Source: RPQJ01 sp963731105 (GTDB lineage: Bacteria; Pseudomonadota; Gammaproteobacteria; Steroidobacterales; Steroidobacteraceae). From it: 64,000 nucleotides of DNA. The notes beneath the pieces were generated by a model, which did no database searches, had not been told where the DNA came from, and saw only the letters and a list, made by a program, of their open reading frames with translations. The position numbers and the translations under genes were made by a program. Positions 35,599 through 44,696 of this stretch are shown one piece after another. The DNA lies in the NCBI GenBank assembly GCA_963731105.1, contig CAVSUM010000011.1:62001-126000 (forward strand). Reading direction: 5' to 3'. Within the stretch, counting starts at the first letter, position 1. The number at the start of each line of letters is the position of its first letter.

Positions 35599-36741
35599 AT
35601 GAAAGCCCCACTGCATAAGCTGCTCAGGCATCTTTTGGAGACGATCGACGCCCGCCGCCAGGCCGCCACGGACGCGCGGTTCCATACCGCACTGAACTGG
35701 AAGGCGGTGTCACGACCGCCGGTTGTCCTTACTTACCCGCTGCCGGCCCAGGCTTGTTTCCAGCCTTACCCGCACCGGGAGGTTTTCGAAGACCCTGAAA
35801 AAATGCTGTTCAACGAACTCACCCGGGCTTTCGATGCAAGCATCGCGTTACGGAGGGACATCGGGGACGACCTGCCGCTTACCGTGCGCGCCAACTTCGG
35901 CACGGTGCTGGTCGCATCCATGTTTGGCGCATCCGTCCACCAAACGAACGACGATCCTCCCTGGGTCGAGCACAGGGACAATGAAAGCTCCAGCCTGGAA
36001 GCCATTGCCGACACAGATCCGCTGGATTTCGCGCGCGGCTGGATTCCCCGTGCGGTGCGCACCATGCAAGCCTACCACGAGCTGCTCGGGGAATTCCCGC
36101 AGCTCAAAAGTACGATTCGCATTGTGCTGCCAGACCTGCAGGGACCGTTGGACAACCTCGAGTTGGTGCGCGGCAGCCAGGCGCTGCTGGAATTGGCGAG
36201 CGAACCCGAAGGGGTTGCGCGGGCCTTGGAAACACTGGCCACCGCGCAGATCAGGCTGGCCCGACACTTTCAACAATGGACCTCGGAGCCAGCCAACCAT
36301 CGCATTCACCAGCATGGGGTAATGTTGAAAGGAAACATTCTACTGCGCGACGATTGCAGCGTCATGATTTCGGCCGCTAGATACCGGGAACAGATTGCGC
36401 CGCACGACGAACGGGTAATGCGGGAATTGGGTGGAGGTGCGATTCACTCGTGCGGCAAAGTGGGCCATCTCTTGGATGAATGGCTCGCTCTGCCCTCGCT
36501 ACGCTCGCTGGACCTTGGACAACCTGAATTGAATGACCAGGAAGCGATCTACGCCAAAGCGGCGGCGAAGCAGGTCCCGCTAATCCGACTGGCGGTGACC
36601 GAGGCCGAGGTCTTGTCCGGGGGGGCATGGCGCCGCTTTCCCACGGGCGCGGTGCTGGTTTGCCGGGCGGAGGATTTTGAGTCCGCGCGCCGGATCGGCC
36701 GGGGTCTGTGGGCTCGGGAATCAACAGAAGATGCATACTAA
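35599..36741 (+). CDS. Uroporphyrinogen decarboxylase-like (URO-D fold) protein
   Basis: About 380 residues from ATG 35599. Features of the URO-D/methyltransferase-type TIM barrel: RANFGTVLVASMFGA, RIVLPDLQGPLDNLELVRGS, GNILLRDDCSVMISAARYRE and GGAIHSCGKVGHLLDEWL. No heme genes are nearby. Relatives of this type (MtaA/CmuA-like methyltransferases and uncharacterised URO-D-like proteins) occur in sugar-catabolic loci. No signal peptide. It lies between two secreted sialidase-type genes, 43 bp after the first. Function unknown; a second URO-D-like gene lies at 42068-43214. Confidence 0.7.
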   Translation: MKAPLHKLLRHLLETIDARRQAATDARFHTALNWKAVSRPPVVLTYPLPAQACFQPYPHREVFEDPEKMLFNELTRAFDASIALRRDIGDDLPLTVRANFGTVLVASMFGASVHQTNDDPPWVEHRDNESSSLEAIADTDPLDFARGWIPRAVRTMQAYHELLGEFPQLKSTIRIVLPDLQGPLDNLELVRGSQALLELASEPEGVARALETLATAQIRLARHFQQWTSEPANHRIHQHGVMLKGNILLRDDCSVMISAARYREQIAPHDERVMRELGGGAIHSCGKVGHLLDEWLALPSLRSLDLGQPELNDQEAIYAKAAAKQVPLIRLAVTEAEVLSGGAWRRFPTGAVLVCRAEDFESARRIGRGLWARESTEDAY

Positions 36742-36751
36742 TGATCTCATT

Positions 36752-37963
36752 ATGTTCAGACTCAAGCACACTTGGTTTTTATTGCTCCTGCCGGGATTAC
36801 TCATGACTCAGGCCCTGGCCGACGACACGCTCGTCAGCTCGATTACCCTCGACACGCCGTTGAAGGCACCGGGAGATGGAACAGATTGGATGCAGGCTCG
36901 GGCAGCAACGATTCCGGGGACCTCGGCGGTGCCGACGATCGTTATCACGCTCCAGAAGCTGGACCAGGCAGGCACGCACATGTACCACGGGCTGGCCGCC
37001 ATGTGGAGCGACGACCTGGGCAAGACCTGGAAGGGACCCGAACCGCAACCGTCGCTGGACCGTCACATGCACACCAACACGCTGTTGGAAGCACCGGTGG
37101 ATATGACACCTCAACTGCACCAGCCGACGGGAAAGGTATTGGTGACCGGCGCGACGTTTTGGCTGGATCCCGTGAAGCGCCGGAATGTGGGCAGCGTGAG
37201 CCATACAGCCTACACGGTGGGCGATCCCAAGACCCGCCAATGGTCTGCCTGGCAGCGGCTGGCCATGCCGCCGGGTCCAAAATTCCATTTTGCCCGGGCC
37301 GGCTGCACCCAGCGAGTGGATTTGCCCGACGGTGACGTTTTGCTACCGATCTATTTCCGAGCACTGGGTGGCGAATACGGCTACTCCACCGTCGTACGGT
37401 GCTCATTTGACGGCACCACCCTGCGCTATGTCGAGCACGGCACCGAATTAACCGTGACCAATGGCAGTCCCAAGTCCCGCAAGGGCGCGGGCGAGCCTTC
37501 GTTGACACGGTTTGGCGGCAAGTTTTATCTGACCCTCCGCAATGACGAGCGCGGCTATGTGGCGACCAGCAAGGACGGGTTGCGCTTTGACCAGCCCAAG
37601 CCCTGGCGCTTCGATGACGGGTCGGAGCTGGGAAGCTACAACACGCAACAGCACTGGGTAACGCACTCGGACGGGCTTTACCTGGCGTACACCCGCCGTG
37701 GCGCGAGCAACGACAATGTGTTTCGACATCGCGCACCGCTGTTCCTCGCGCGGGTGGACCCGGAGCGGCTGGTGGTCGAACGCAAGACCGAGCGCATCCT
37801 GCTGCCCAACCTGGGGCAACCCTTTGGCAATTTCGGAGTATGCAATGTGACGCCGGAAGAGACGTGGGTGATCGATTGCCTGCGGTTTGCGCATGCCGGC
37901 CAGCCGAGCCTGTATATCGCGAGGGTTCATTGGTCAACCCCAAACCGCCTGGCCAGAGACTAA
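36752..37963 (+). CDS. Secreted sialidase-superfamily (BNR-like) protein
   Basis: About 403 residues from ATG 36752, giving the signal peptide WFLLLLPGLLMTQALA. One clear Asp box (SDDLGKTW), DLPDGDVLLPIYF, KGAGEPSLTRFGGKFYLTLR and GYVATSKDGLRF indicate a propeller related to sialidases or five-bladed glycosidases. The Y-R-I-P arginine motif is missing, so exo-sialidase activity is doubtful. It may act on another linkage. The gene follows the URO-D-like gene by 10 bp and precedes the FAD oxidoreductase by 10 bp, so one operon is likely. Confidence 0.65.
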   Translation: MFRLKHTWFLLLLPGLLMTQALADDTLVSSITLDTPLKAPGDGTDWMQARAATIPGTSAVPTIVITLQKLDQAGTHMYHGLAAMWSDDLGKTWKGPEPQPSLDRHMHTNTLLEAPVDMTPQLHQPTGKVLVTGATFWLDPVKRRNVGSVSHTAYTVGDPKTRQWSAWQRLAMPPGPKFHFARAGCTQRVDLPDGDVLLPIYFRALGGEYGYSTVVRCSFDGTTLRYVEHGTELTVTNGSPKSRKGAGEPSLTRFGGKFYLTLRNDERGYVATSKDGLRFDQPKPWRFDDGSELGSYNTQQHWVTHSDGLYLAYTRRGASNDNVFRHRAPLFLARVDPERLVVERKTERILLPNLGQPFGNFGVCNVTPEETWVIDCLRFAHAGQPSLYIARVHWSTPNRLARD

Positions 37964-37973
37964 AAGCCATCCT

Positions 37974-39647
37974 ATGAATTGCCGATACGATTCCCTGCCT
38001 TTGCTGGGGCTGCTTTTGGCGCACACAGCACTAATGGGCCTGGCCGCCGAACAGAGCACGTCTGTGGACGTGTGTGTTTACAGTGGCACCTCGGGCGGCG
38101 TGGTGGCTGCCGTGCAGGCCGCTAGGATGGGGCGATCCGTAGTGATCCTGGAGCCCGGTAAACATCTGGGCGGGATGTCCGCAGGCGGATTGAGTTGGAC
38201 GGACGTCGGTTCGAGCGATCGGATGTGGGTTCTGGGCGGCCTGGCGCGCGAGTTTTACCAGAGGGTCGGACAGCATTACGGGTTGCCACCCGAAAAGGTC
38301 TTTGACTCACAACCCGGCGGCGAGCCGACACGCACCGGCTACGACTTTTCCAAACCGCCCTCTCTTTCATTCGAGCCAAAAGTGGCTGAACGGGTGTTCA
38401 ATGAGCTGGCGAGGGAAGCCAGCGTGACGGTGCATTTTGATTCTCCGCTCAAGCGTATCAGGAAGCGAAACGGCCGCATCACCGAGATCGTTACCCAAAA
38501 CGGTTTCACGGTGCGGGCACGCATGTACATCGACGCGAGCTACGAAGGCGACCTGATGGCGCTGGCTGGTGTCTCGTTCGCCTGCGGACGCGAAGCCAAT
38601 GCACAATACAATGAAACCTGCAACGGCGTCCAGGGCCCGGCCACAAATCCTCGTGCCGGCAAATTCGAAGTGCCTGTGGACCCCTACACCAAACCCGGCC
38701 GGCCCGAGAGCGGTCTCCTTCCATATTTGCTTCAAACGGGGCAACTGGCTGTAGCCGGGTCTGCAGACAACCTGATCCAGAGCTACAACTATCGCGTTTG
38801 CCTCACGGATATTACCACCAACCGCATGCTCATCGCCCCGCCCGCGGGATATGACCCGGCGAAATATGAACTGCTCGCTCGCTGGGCCGAGGCGCGAACT
38901 GCCGCGGGCAAGAAGCTCACGCTCGGAGACTTCCTGAAATATGATCCGCTCCAGAATGGCAAATACGATTTCAATAATCGTTGGGCAATCTCGACGGACT
39001 TTATTGGCGGCGCGCACAGATATCCCCTGGCGCCCGCGGGGGAACGAGCGACGATTGCGCAGGCGCACGAGGATTACCTGCGCGGCTTTCTCCATTTCCT
39101 GGCGACCAGCCCGCGTCTGCCCAAATCGGTTCGGGACGAAATGAGCCGTTTCGGCCTGTGCCGGGACGAGTTTGTGGACAACCGGGGCTGGCCGCACCAG
39201 CTATACGTTCGCGAGGCCCGTCGAATGGTCTCGGACTTTGTCATGACCGAGCATCATTGCACTGGAAAACGTGTCGCCCCGCGGTCAATCGGCATGGGAG
39301 CGTACGGCATCGACATGCATGCCGTGCGCCGAATCGCGCACCAGGGGCAGGCAATCAACGAAGGCACACAGTCTCCTCGCGTGCCCGCGCCTTACCCGAT
39401 CGATTACGGCGCAATCGTGCCCAAACCCGCCGAGTGCCAGAACCTCCTGGTGATCTTCGCAGTATCGGCCAGCCATGTCGCGTTTGGTTCCATCCGAATG
39501 GAGCCGACCTTCATGATTCTGAGCCAATCGGCAGGCACCGCCGCTGTCACAGCAATCGAGGAGAATAGTTCCGTCCAGAACGTGAACTACCCGAAGCTTG
39601 CAGACAGGCTCAGGGCCAGTGGACAGGTGCTTTCCAAGAAACCGTGA
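37974..39647 (+). CDS. Exported FAD-dependent oxidoreductase
   Basis: About 557 residues from ATG 37974. Signal peptide LLGLLLAHTALMGLAA, then the dinucleotide-binding fold VDVCVYSGTSGGVVAAVQAA with VVILEPGKHLGGMSAGGLSW, as in the FAD_oxidored family common in Planctomycetes/Verrucomicrobia glycan loci. ARMYIDASYEGDLMALAGVS and the C-terminal AFGSIRMEPTFMILSQSAGT are typical of the family. It is the last of four plus-strand genes that start with the LamG sialidase. The substrate is unknown; a sugar or sugar acid released outside the cell is plausible. Confidence 0.8.
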   Translation: MNCRYDSLPLLGLLLAHTALMGLAAEQSTSVDVCVYSGTSGGVVAAVQAARMGRSVVILEPGKHLGGMSAGGLSWTDVGSSDRMWVLGGLAREFYQRVGQHYGLPPEKVFDSQPGGEPTRTGYDFSKPPSLSFEPKVAERVFNELAREASVTVHFDSPLKRIRKRNGRITEIVTQNGFTVRARMYIDASYEGDLMALAGVSFACGREANAQYNETCNGVQGPATNPRAGKFEVPVDPYTKPGRPESGLLPYLLQTGQLAVAGSADNLIQSYNYRVCLTDITTNRMLIAPPAGYDPAKYELLARWAEARTAAGKKLTLGDFLKYDPLQNGKYDFNNRWAISTDFIGGAHRYPLAPAGERATIAQAHEDYLRGFLHFLATSPRLPKSVRDEMSRFGLCRDEFVDNRGWPHQLYVREARRMVSDFVMTEHHCTGKRVAPRSIGMGAYGIDMHAVRRIAHQGQAINEGTQSPRVPAPYPIDYGAIVPKPAECQNLLVIFAVSASHVAFGSIRMEPTFMILSQSAGTAAVTAIEENSSVQNVNYPKLADRLRASGQVLSKKP

Positions 39648-39701
39648 GCGGTCCAGCCGTTCCGGCAAGGGGCGATCACTGTTCACGTTTACTCGTGGTC
39701 C

Positions 39702-42029
39702 TCAGTGCGGCAGAACTTCCCGCAGGTCGCGGCCGTTCAAAAGCCAGCTCAGGTTGAAAACGGCCACAGACACCCCTTCGTAACAGTGTTTCTCTCCGCC
39801 TTCGAAGTGCAGGAAGATCTTCCCCTCGCTCGGGGTGCCGGTTCGACCGGCGCCAAGATTGGAGTAGGCGCTGGGGCCGGGATGAACCAGTCGCTTCACG
39901 GGCCAGGTCTTGCCCCCATCAAAGCTCGCCCAGACAGTGACGCGTTCACGTCCAACGTTGGTCGAGCCACCAACCTGCTTCGGCATCTTGCCGCCATCCG
40001 CATCAAGGTTGCTGTAGAGCAGAATGTCGGTGCCGTTTATGGGCAGGCGAATCAGGCCGCCCATGCAGCCGTACGAAGTGCCGCGTGCGCCGTCGGGCAA
40101 CGTCGGGTCCTGGTAGGCCTCGATCCAGAGGGCACCGCCGTCGTAGCTCCAGCCAAAGAAGCGGTTCCCGACGCTCATGTGCTCGCGCGAGCTGTAGAGA
40201 ATGCGGCCGTCGGACAGCTCGGCCAGTGCAGCTTCGCCGGAGCCAAGGATCGGGAATGGCGCGCTGACCTGCCAGGTTGCGCCACCGTCATCACTGAACA
40301 TCGCCGCGTTGTAATGGTAGGGGCGCCATTCGACATCGTTGGAATTCTTCGGCCCGAAGATCCGGCCGGGCATAAGCAGCCGACCTTTGTGTTTACCGAA
40401 TTGCAGCGTGATCCCCGGCTGGAAGGCGCCGACGTTCAACGGCACTCCGTCGGGAGAGCCGTGTCCGAATCCGTTCGGAAGAATCTTGATGGTTTCTCGC
40501 GTCCAGGTGCTACCGTTGTCGCAGCTTTTCCACAGGTAACCTTTGTCGGCGTGGACTAGAAGTACCTCTCCGTTGGCTTCGTTGACGAGGGCGCAACCGT
40601 CGGCATCAGGGCCAATCTCCCGCGGCGGGCTCCAGGTCACCCCGCCGTTGGTGCTTTCGCGGAGTTGGTTGCCGTGAAACGCGAGCACGATGCCGGCCTT
40701 CGTCGTGATGATGTCCCGCGCGCCGCGCCCATTGAAGAGGCGGTGGATAGTGAATGAGGGCTCGGCAAGAAAACTGTCAGCGGCCGCGCTAATTCGCTCT
40801 CTCAGCGTCTCCTCTGAGTTGCCGAAAGCGCGCGTGGTGTTCTGGCCAGTGGTGAGCCATTCGAGGTTGAAACGGGCGAGGGTAACGTGTGAATAGGCCC
40901 AAGGCCGCTTGTGTTTCACGGCGGCCTCCGCGGTCCCCGACTCGTAAAAACAGAGGATTGTTCCGTCAGGCAGCACCGCCAGGTCGCTGTAGGCGCTGGA
41001 CCCCGGTTGCAGCAGCCGGCTCACCGGCCAGGTTCGTCCGCCGTCGGCGCTGGCCTTTACGGTGAGATTCACCCGATCTTTGTGGTCGCGTTGGGTGGAG
41101 TTGGGATAAGAGAACAGGAGCAACGGCTTCTTTGTTCCGGCGGCTCCCGGATGACTGACCATGCCGGCCATGCACCCATGCTCAGGCAAGTCCTCAATGA
41201 ATTCCGGCGGAGACCAACCGCTGACGCCATCGCGGCTGTAGGCCGCCATGCGCCGGTCACGCGGGTCGCCGTTGCGCACCGTCACCATCACACGTCCGTC
41301 CGGCAGTTCGGCGATGTTCGGTTCGGTGCCATCGCGCAAAGCGATGTCCCCACGGCTCCAAGTCCGGCCATCGTCATCGCTGTAAATGACTCCGATGCCC
41401 CGCTGGAGGACAGCCTGGTCGTTGGTGGTGCGCATCCAAAACGGCACGACCAGACGACCCGTCTGGAGTTGGAGGGCGTGACCGGGTCCGGTGGCGATGA
41501 CCTGCCAGTCCAGTTCCGGGCGATACTGGTCAAAGACGGATGTGATCTCGACCGGCTTGGACCAAGTGACGCCGTCGTCCTTGCTGCGCATGTAGAACGC
41601 GCGCATGTATTCGATGCAATAAAGAAAATGGACCGTCCCATCGCGCGCCGAGATTGCGACGGGATTGTTGACGGTTTGTTGATCCGGCTCACCTTGCGGC
41701 TGCTCGAGCTTTCCCCAATGGGTGGCGTTGCGTGTCGTGGTGCGCGGACCCATATGGGCAATCTGCCTGGCGGATGACCAGGTGCGGCCGCCGTCGGTGC
41801 TGCGGCGCAGGTGAATCTCGATTTCGCCCCAGTCCTCACCTGAGTATTTGCGGGCTTCGCAATAGGCCAGGGCTGTGCCTTTGGCCGTGACGATGATTCC
41901 GGGAATGCGATAGGAGGCAAAGCCATCTTTTCCCTCCTCAAACAGATGGGTCGTCTCAAGGAGCGGAGCGCCCGGGGCGAATCCGCCGGCTAGCGTGAGG
42001 AGAATTGCTGCAAGTGATGATGTTTTCAT
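39702..42029 (-). CDS. Secreted protein with two tandem sialidase propellers
   Basis: About 775 residues from ATG 42029 (the frame extends to a TTG at 42038). Signal peptide LAAILLTLAGGFAPG. First propeller about 25-375: GFASYRIPGIIV, Asp boxes STDGGRTWS, SDDDGRTWS, SADGGRTWP. Second propeller about 420-765 with RDIITTKAGIVLAF in place of Y-R-I-P, and Asp boxes STNGGVTWS, SCDNGSTWT, SDDGGATWQ, SFDGGKTWP. Probably only the first unit is a standard GH33 active site; the second may bind or act on another glycan. It is transcribed with URO-D copy 2, the dapA-like copy 2 and the MFS carrier upstream. Confidence 0.8.
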   Translation of the reverse strand: MKTSSLAAILLTLAGGFAPGAPLLETTHLFEEGKDGFASYRIPGIIVTAKGTALAYCEARKYSGEDWGEIEIHLRRSTDGGRTWSSARQIAHMGPRTTTRNATHWGKLEQPQGEPDQQTVNNPVAISARDGTVHFLYCIEYMRAFYMRSKDDGVTWSKPVEITSVFDQYRPELDWQVIATGPGHALQLQTGRLVVPFWMRTTNDQAVLQRGIGVIYSDDDGRTWSRGDIALRDGTEPNIAELPDGRVMVTVRNGDPRDRRMAAYSRDGVSGWSPPEFIEDLPEHGCMAGMVSHPGAAGTKKPLLLFSYPNSTQRDHKDRVNLTVKASADGGRTWPVSRLLQPGSSAYSDLAVLPDGTILCFYESGTAEAAVKHKRPWAYSHVTLARFNLEWLTTGQNTTRAFGNSEETLRERISAAADSFLAEPSFTIHRLFNGRGARDIITTKAGIVLAFHGNQLRESTNGGVTWSPPREIGPDADGCALVNEANGEVLLVHADKGYLWKSCDNGSTWTRETIKILPNGFGHGSPDGVPLNVGAFQPGITLQFGKHKGRLLMPGRIFGPKNSNDVEWRPYHYNAAMFSDDGGATWQVSAPFPILGSGEAALAELSDGRILYSSREHMSVGNRFFGWSYDGGALWIEAYQDPTLPDGARGTSYGCMGGLIRLPINGTDILLYSNLDADGGKMPKQVGGSTNVGRERVTVWASFDGGKTWPVKRLVHPGPSAYSNLGAGRTGTPSEGKIFLHFEGGEKHCYEGVSVAVFNLSWLLNGRDLREVLPH

Positions 42030-42067
42030 TGGACTCAAAGGCAGTTGGTCGCGAGGTTTCTTTCAAA

Positions 42068-43214
42068 TCACGGGCTGGCTTGCCGGGTCGCGGCGAATAT
42101 TTCCTGAGCGCGTTGACAGGCCCAGCGGTATTGCCCGTAGCTCACGCCGAAAGGGATCGAGTGGTCGGAGTGCATGATGTAGCCCCCCTCCCTGGCGAAT
42201 GGAATCTTGCGCAGCAACTCCGCTTCGAGCGCGGCGCGTTCTCCAAGCAAGCCGGTCGCGCTGATGTTGCCATAGCAGGTCAACTGGCGCGGAAAACGCC
42301 GGCGCAGTTCGGCGATGTCCATGCCTGCCGCGCACTCGAACGGATTCAGCCCCTCGACGCCGACTTCGATAAGGCGCGGCAGCAAATCCCACATGCGTCC
42401 ATCGGTGTGCATGAGAAACCGCATGCCGTGCCGACGGAGCAGCGCGTTGATGCGCTCATAGCAGGGCCGCAACAGCGCGTCCCAAGTTTTCGGGCTGATG
42501 AGGAGCGACGTTTTGAAGCCCATGTCCTCGACCAGAAAGATGCCGTCGGGCTTCATACCGTGGTCGAGGCCGCATTGCAGGACGGCGAGGAACAGGTCGG
42601 TGTAGGTGGCGAACATGTCGGCGCACCAATCGGGGTCTTCGAGGACGTCCAGCAGCAGTTTATCCATCGCGTGATGCCGCCAGGTCGCCTCCCACGGTCC
42701 ATAGGCGGCAAACGTGACGAACCGCCCGCGCGCGTAGATGGTGTCGAATCTTCTTCTTCGCCTCCGTCCAGGTTGGATAAGGATCGAAATGACAGAAGTA
42801 ACCGGTGGAATCAATCCGCGCCGTGCAGCTCGGGTCATCGAGGATCATTCGCGGTTTGGTGACGTTCTCCCAATCGTCCCTGGTCTTGGTCTTGTAATCC
42901 TGAAAATCGAGCGTGCCGCTGCGGCCATCGGCCTTTTTCACCGTGTAGCCCGCGCGATCCTCGAACGTGATAAATCCGTCGGCGCGCGACAGGATCTTCA
43001 TGTCGAAGCGCGCCGAGGCGTCAATGAACATGCTCTCGATGTCCCAGCCGAAGTGATCGGCGGGGGTCACACCGGCGGGCATGCCTTCCTGAATCCAATC
43101 CGCTTGCAGCCCGTCCCAGAGCGAATCGTTGACGGGCAAGCGATCCGGCGGTTCAAAGTTCAGTGCGGCGGTGACTCGTTCGCGGGAAGTCATGGCCAAC
43201 GGTCGCTGGTTCAT
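42068..43214 (-). CDS. URO-D-like protein, copy 2 (one frameshift)
   Basis: About 380 residues when merged. MTSRERVTAALNFEPPDRLP is the classic opening of URO-D/MtaA-type proteins. FVTFAAYGPWEATWRHHAMD, GIFLVEDMGFKTSLLISPKT, RFLMHTDGRMWDLLPRLIEV and LNPFECAAGMDIAELRRRFP follow. It is more typical of the family than the copy at 35599-36741. The start ATG at 43214 overlaps the stop of the dapA-like gene (ATGA). The frame changes near 42750. Role in sialic-acid use unknown. Confidence 0.75.
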
Positions 43215-44651
43215 GGCTTGAAGAACTCTGGAATCAACTCCTGGGCGATGGGACGAATCCGGCTGGCCTCGCCGGAGGCGGTCGTAGTGCTCCCATTTCA
43301 TGAAGTTGAGTCCCCAGTGCGGGCTGGCGCTGGTGGTCCAGGCGGTCGAACGGCCCTTGCCAACCTTGCGTTCGGCGAGCAGCGGATACCATGCGTTGCC
43401 GTGGCGGATCTCCGCGATGACCTTGGCACCGCGGCCCGGACGGGTCTCGTTGAAACCCAGCACCGGCGGAATCGTGGACCAATCGATTCCGCGCACGGCA
43501 GGGTGGGTTGAGTCGGCAAGGCGCACCTCAAACGAAGCGGTGGACTCGATGAGGTCGTCGGTCTCCAGGCAATCCACGGCGAGCACCCGGTCATCGGTGT
43601 CCTTTTGCCACGCGCAGCGCGCCCAGCGCCCGTAACCCTGATGTCCGCCGAAGCTGAACCAGCCGCCGTTCATGTGGAAGTGCCCGCCATTTTCGATCCA
43701 CTGGCGCAGCAACTCGAAGCGGTCGGGGAAAGTGACATACTTGCGGTCGAACTGGTTGGCGAAAAACGCGGGATTGAGCCGGAATCGAGCGATAGGGCCA
43801 GCGCATGTGCTCGCCGACATCGGCCCAGCCGCCGAGCAGGGCCATGAAGCGGTCGCAGGCGGCGTTGCAGTATTTCTGCTCGGTGATGAACGGGGCGATA
43901 TATCCGTCCATGAACCGCCGCAGCCGTTGCTCCAGTTCCAAGCGCCGCTGCGCATGTCGGTCCGCATCTGATCGGTCCACCGCTGGGCGGCGGCCGGGTT
44001 GAGACAGGCAACATTCGAGTAGGCCCCGTGCGCGCCGCGCTGGACGCCGCTGGCGAGAAGATGGCCGGGCACAAATACGCTGAGGCGGGCGAGTTGTTCG
44101 CGCATCGAGGCATACCAGACGTCGTCGCCGCCGGCGGTTTTGAGACCGATCAGCGCCGGCACGCGCGCCGCCAACCGCCCGATTTGCTCCGGCGATTCCA
44201 AACCCGCTTGGCGTGCGGTGGGTTGTAGAGCACGAGGCCGATGCCATTCGCCACTTCCGCCATCCCGTTCGAGAAACGCCACCGCCTCGTCCTCAGTCAC
44301 GGGAAACCAATCCGGCAGGATCACCTGCACGGCGCTGGGCGTGAGCGACACAATCCGCCGCAGCCGCTCGCGCGAAATCTGCGCCGACATGTGGCTGACG
44401 CCGATTTGGAACGGCATCCCGGCGGCGTTGCACTTCTCCGCTAGACACTGCGAGATGCGGTCGAACTCATCCTCGGTCTGCGTGTGAAACTCGCCCGCCG
44501 TGCCGTTGGAGTAGATGCCGTCCACGCGCATCCGAATGAGTGTGTCAATCTCCGCCGCCACGCGGCCGAGGTCCAGCGAGTCATCGGCGTTCCAAGCCGT
44601 GATCAAGGTGGCCCAGTTGCCGCGAATGTGATCGGAGGTCAGTGGTTTCAT
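43211..44651 (-). pseudogene. DapA/NanA-superfamily aldolase, copy 2, interrupted by a foreign gene fragment
   Basis: The N-terminal 290 residues follow copy 1 closely (MKPLTSDHIRGNWATLITAW, IYSNGTAGEFHTQT, ALIGLKTAGGDD, FMDGYIAPFITEQKYCNAAC) with frame changes near 44200-44270 and 43950. After MRWPYRSIPA the gene is interrupted by about 507 bp, and the true C-terminus EASRIRPIAQELIPEFFKP with its stop reappears at 43270-43211. The stop overlaps the start of the URO-D-like gene, so the operon layout is original. The catalytic Tyr and Lys lie before the insertion, but the protein is unlikely to be normal. Confidence 0.75.
43277..43777 (-). other. Inserted fragment of a GATase1-like (pfam07090-type) gene
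   Basis: About 165 codons of an open frame unrelated to the aldolase: FELLRQWIENGGHFHMNGGW, SFGGHQGYGRW, VLGFNETRPGRGAKVIAEIR and GLNFMKWEHYDRL. This pattern matches the C-terminal part of putative glutamine amidotransferase-like proteins that monitor bulk sugar metabolism loci. Its own start and N-terminus are missing. The 6-mer TCCGGC (coding strand) stands at both junctions (43271-43276 and 43778-43783), which suggests microhomology joining or a short target duplication. Confidence 0.65.
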
Positions 44652-44696
44652 TCCGGCAATCTCAGTTGTTGTGCGTGCGCGTCGCCGTTTCCGCGT

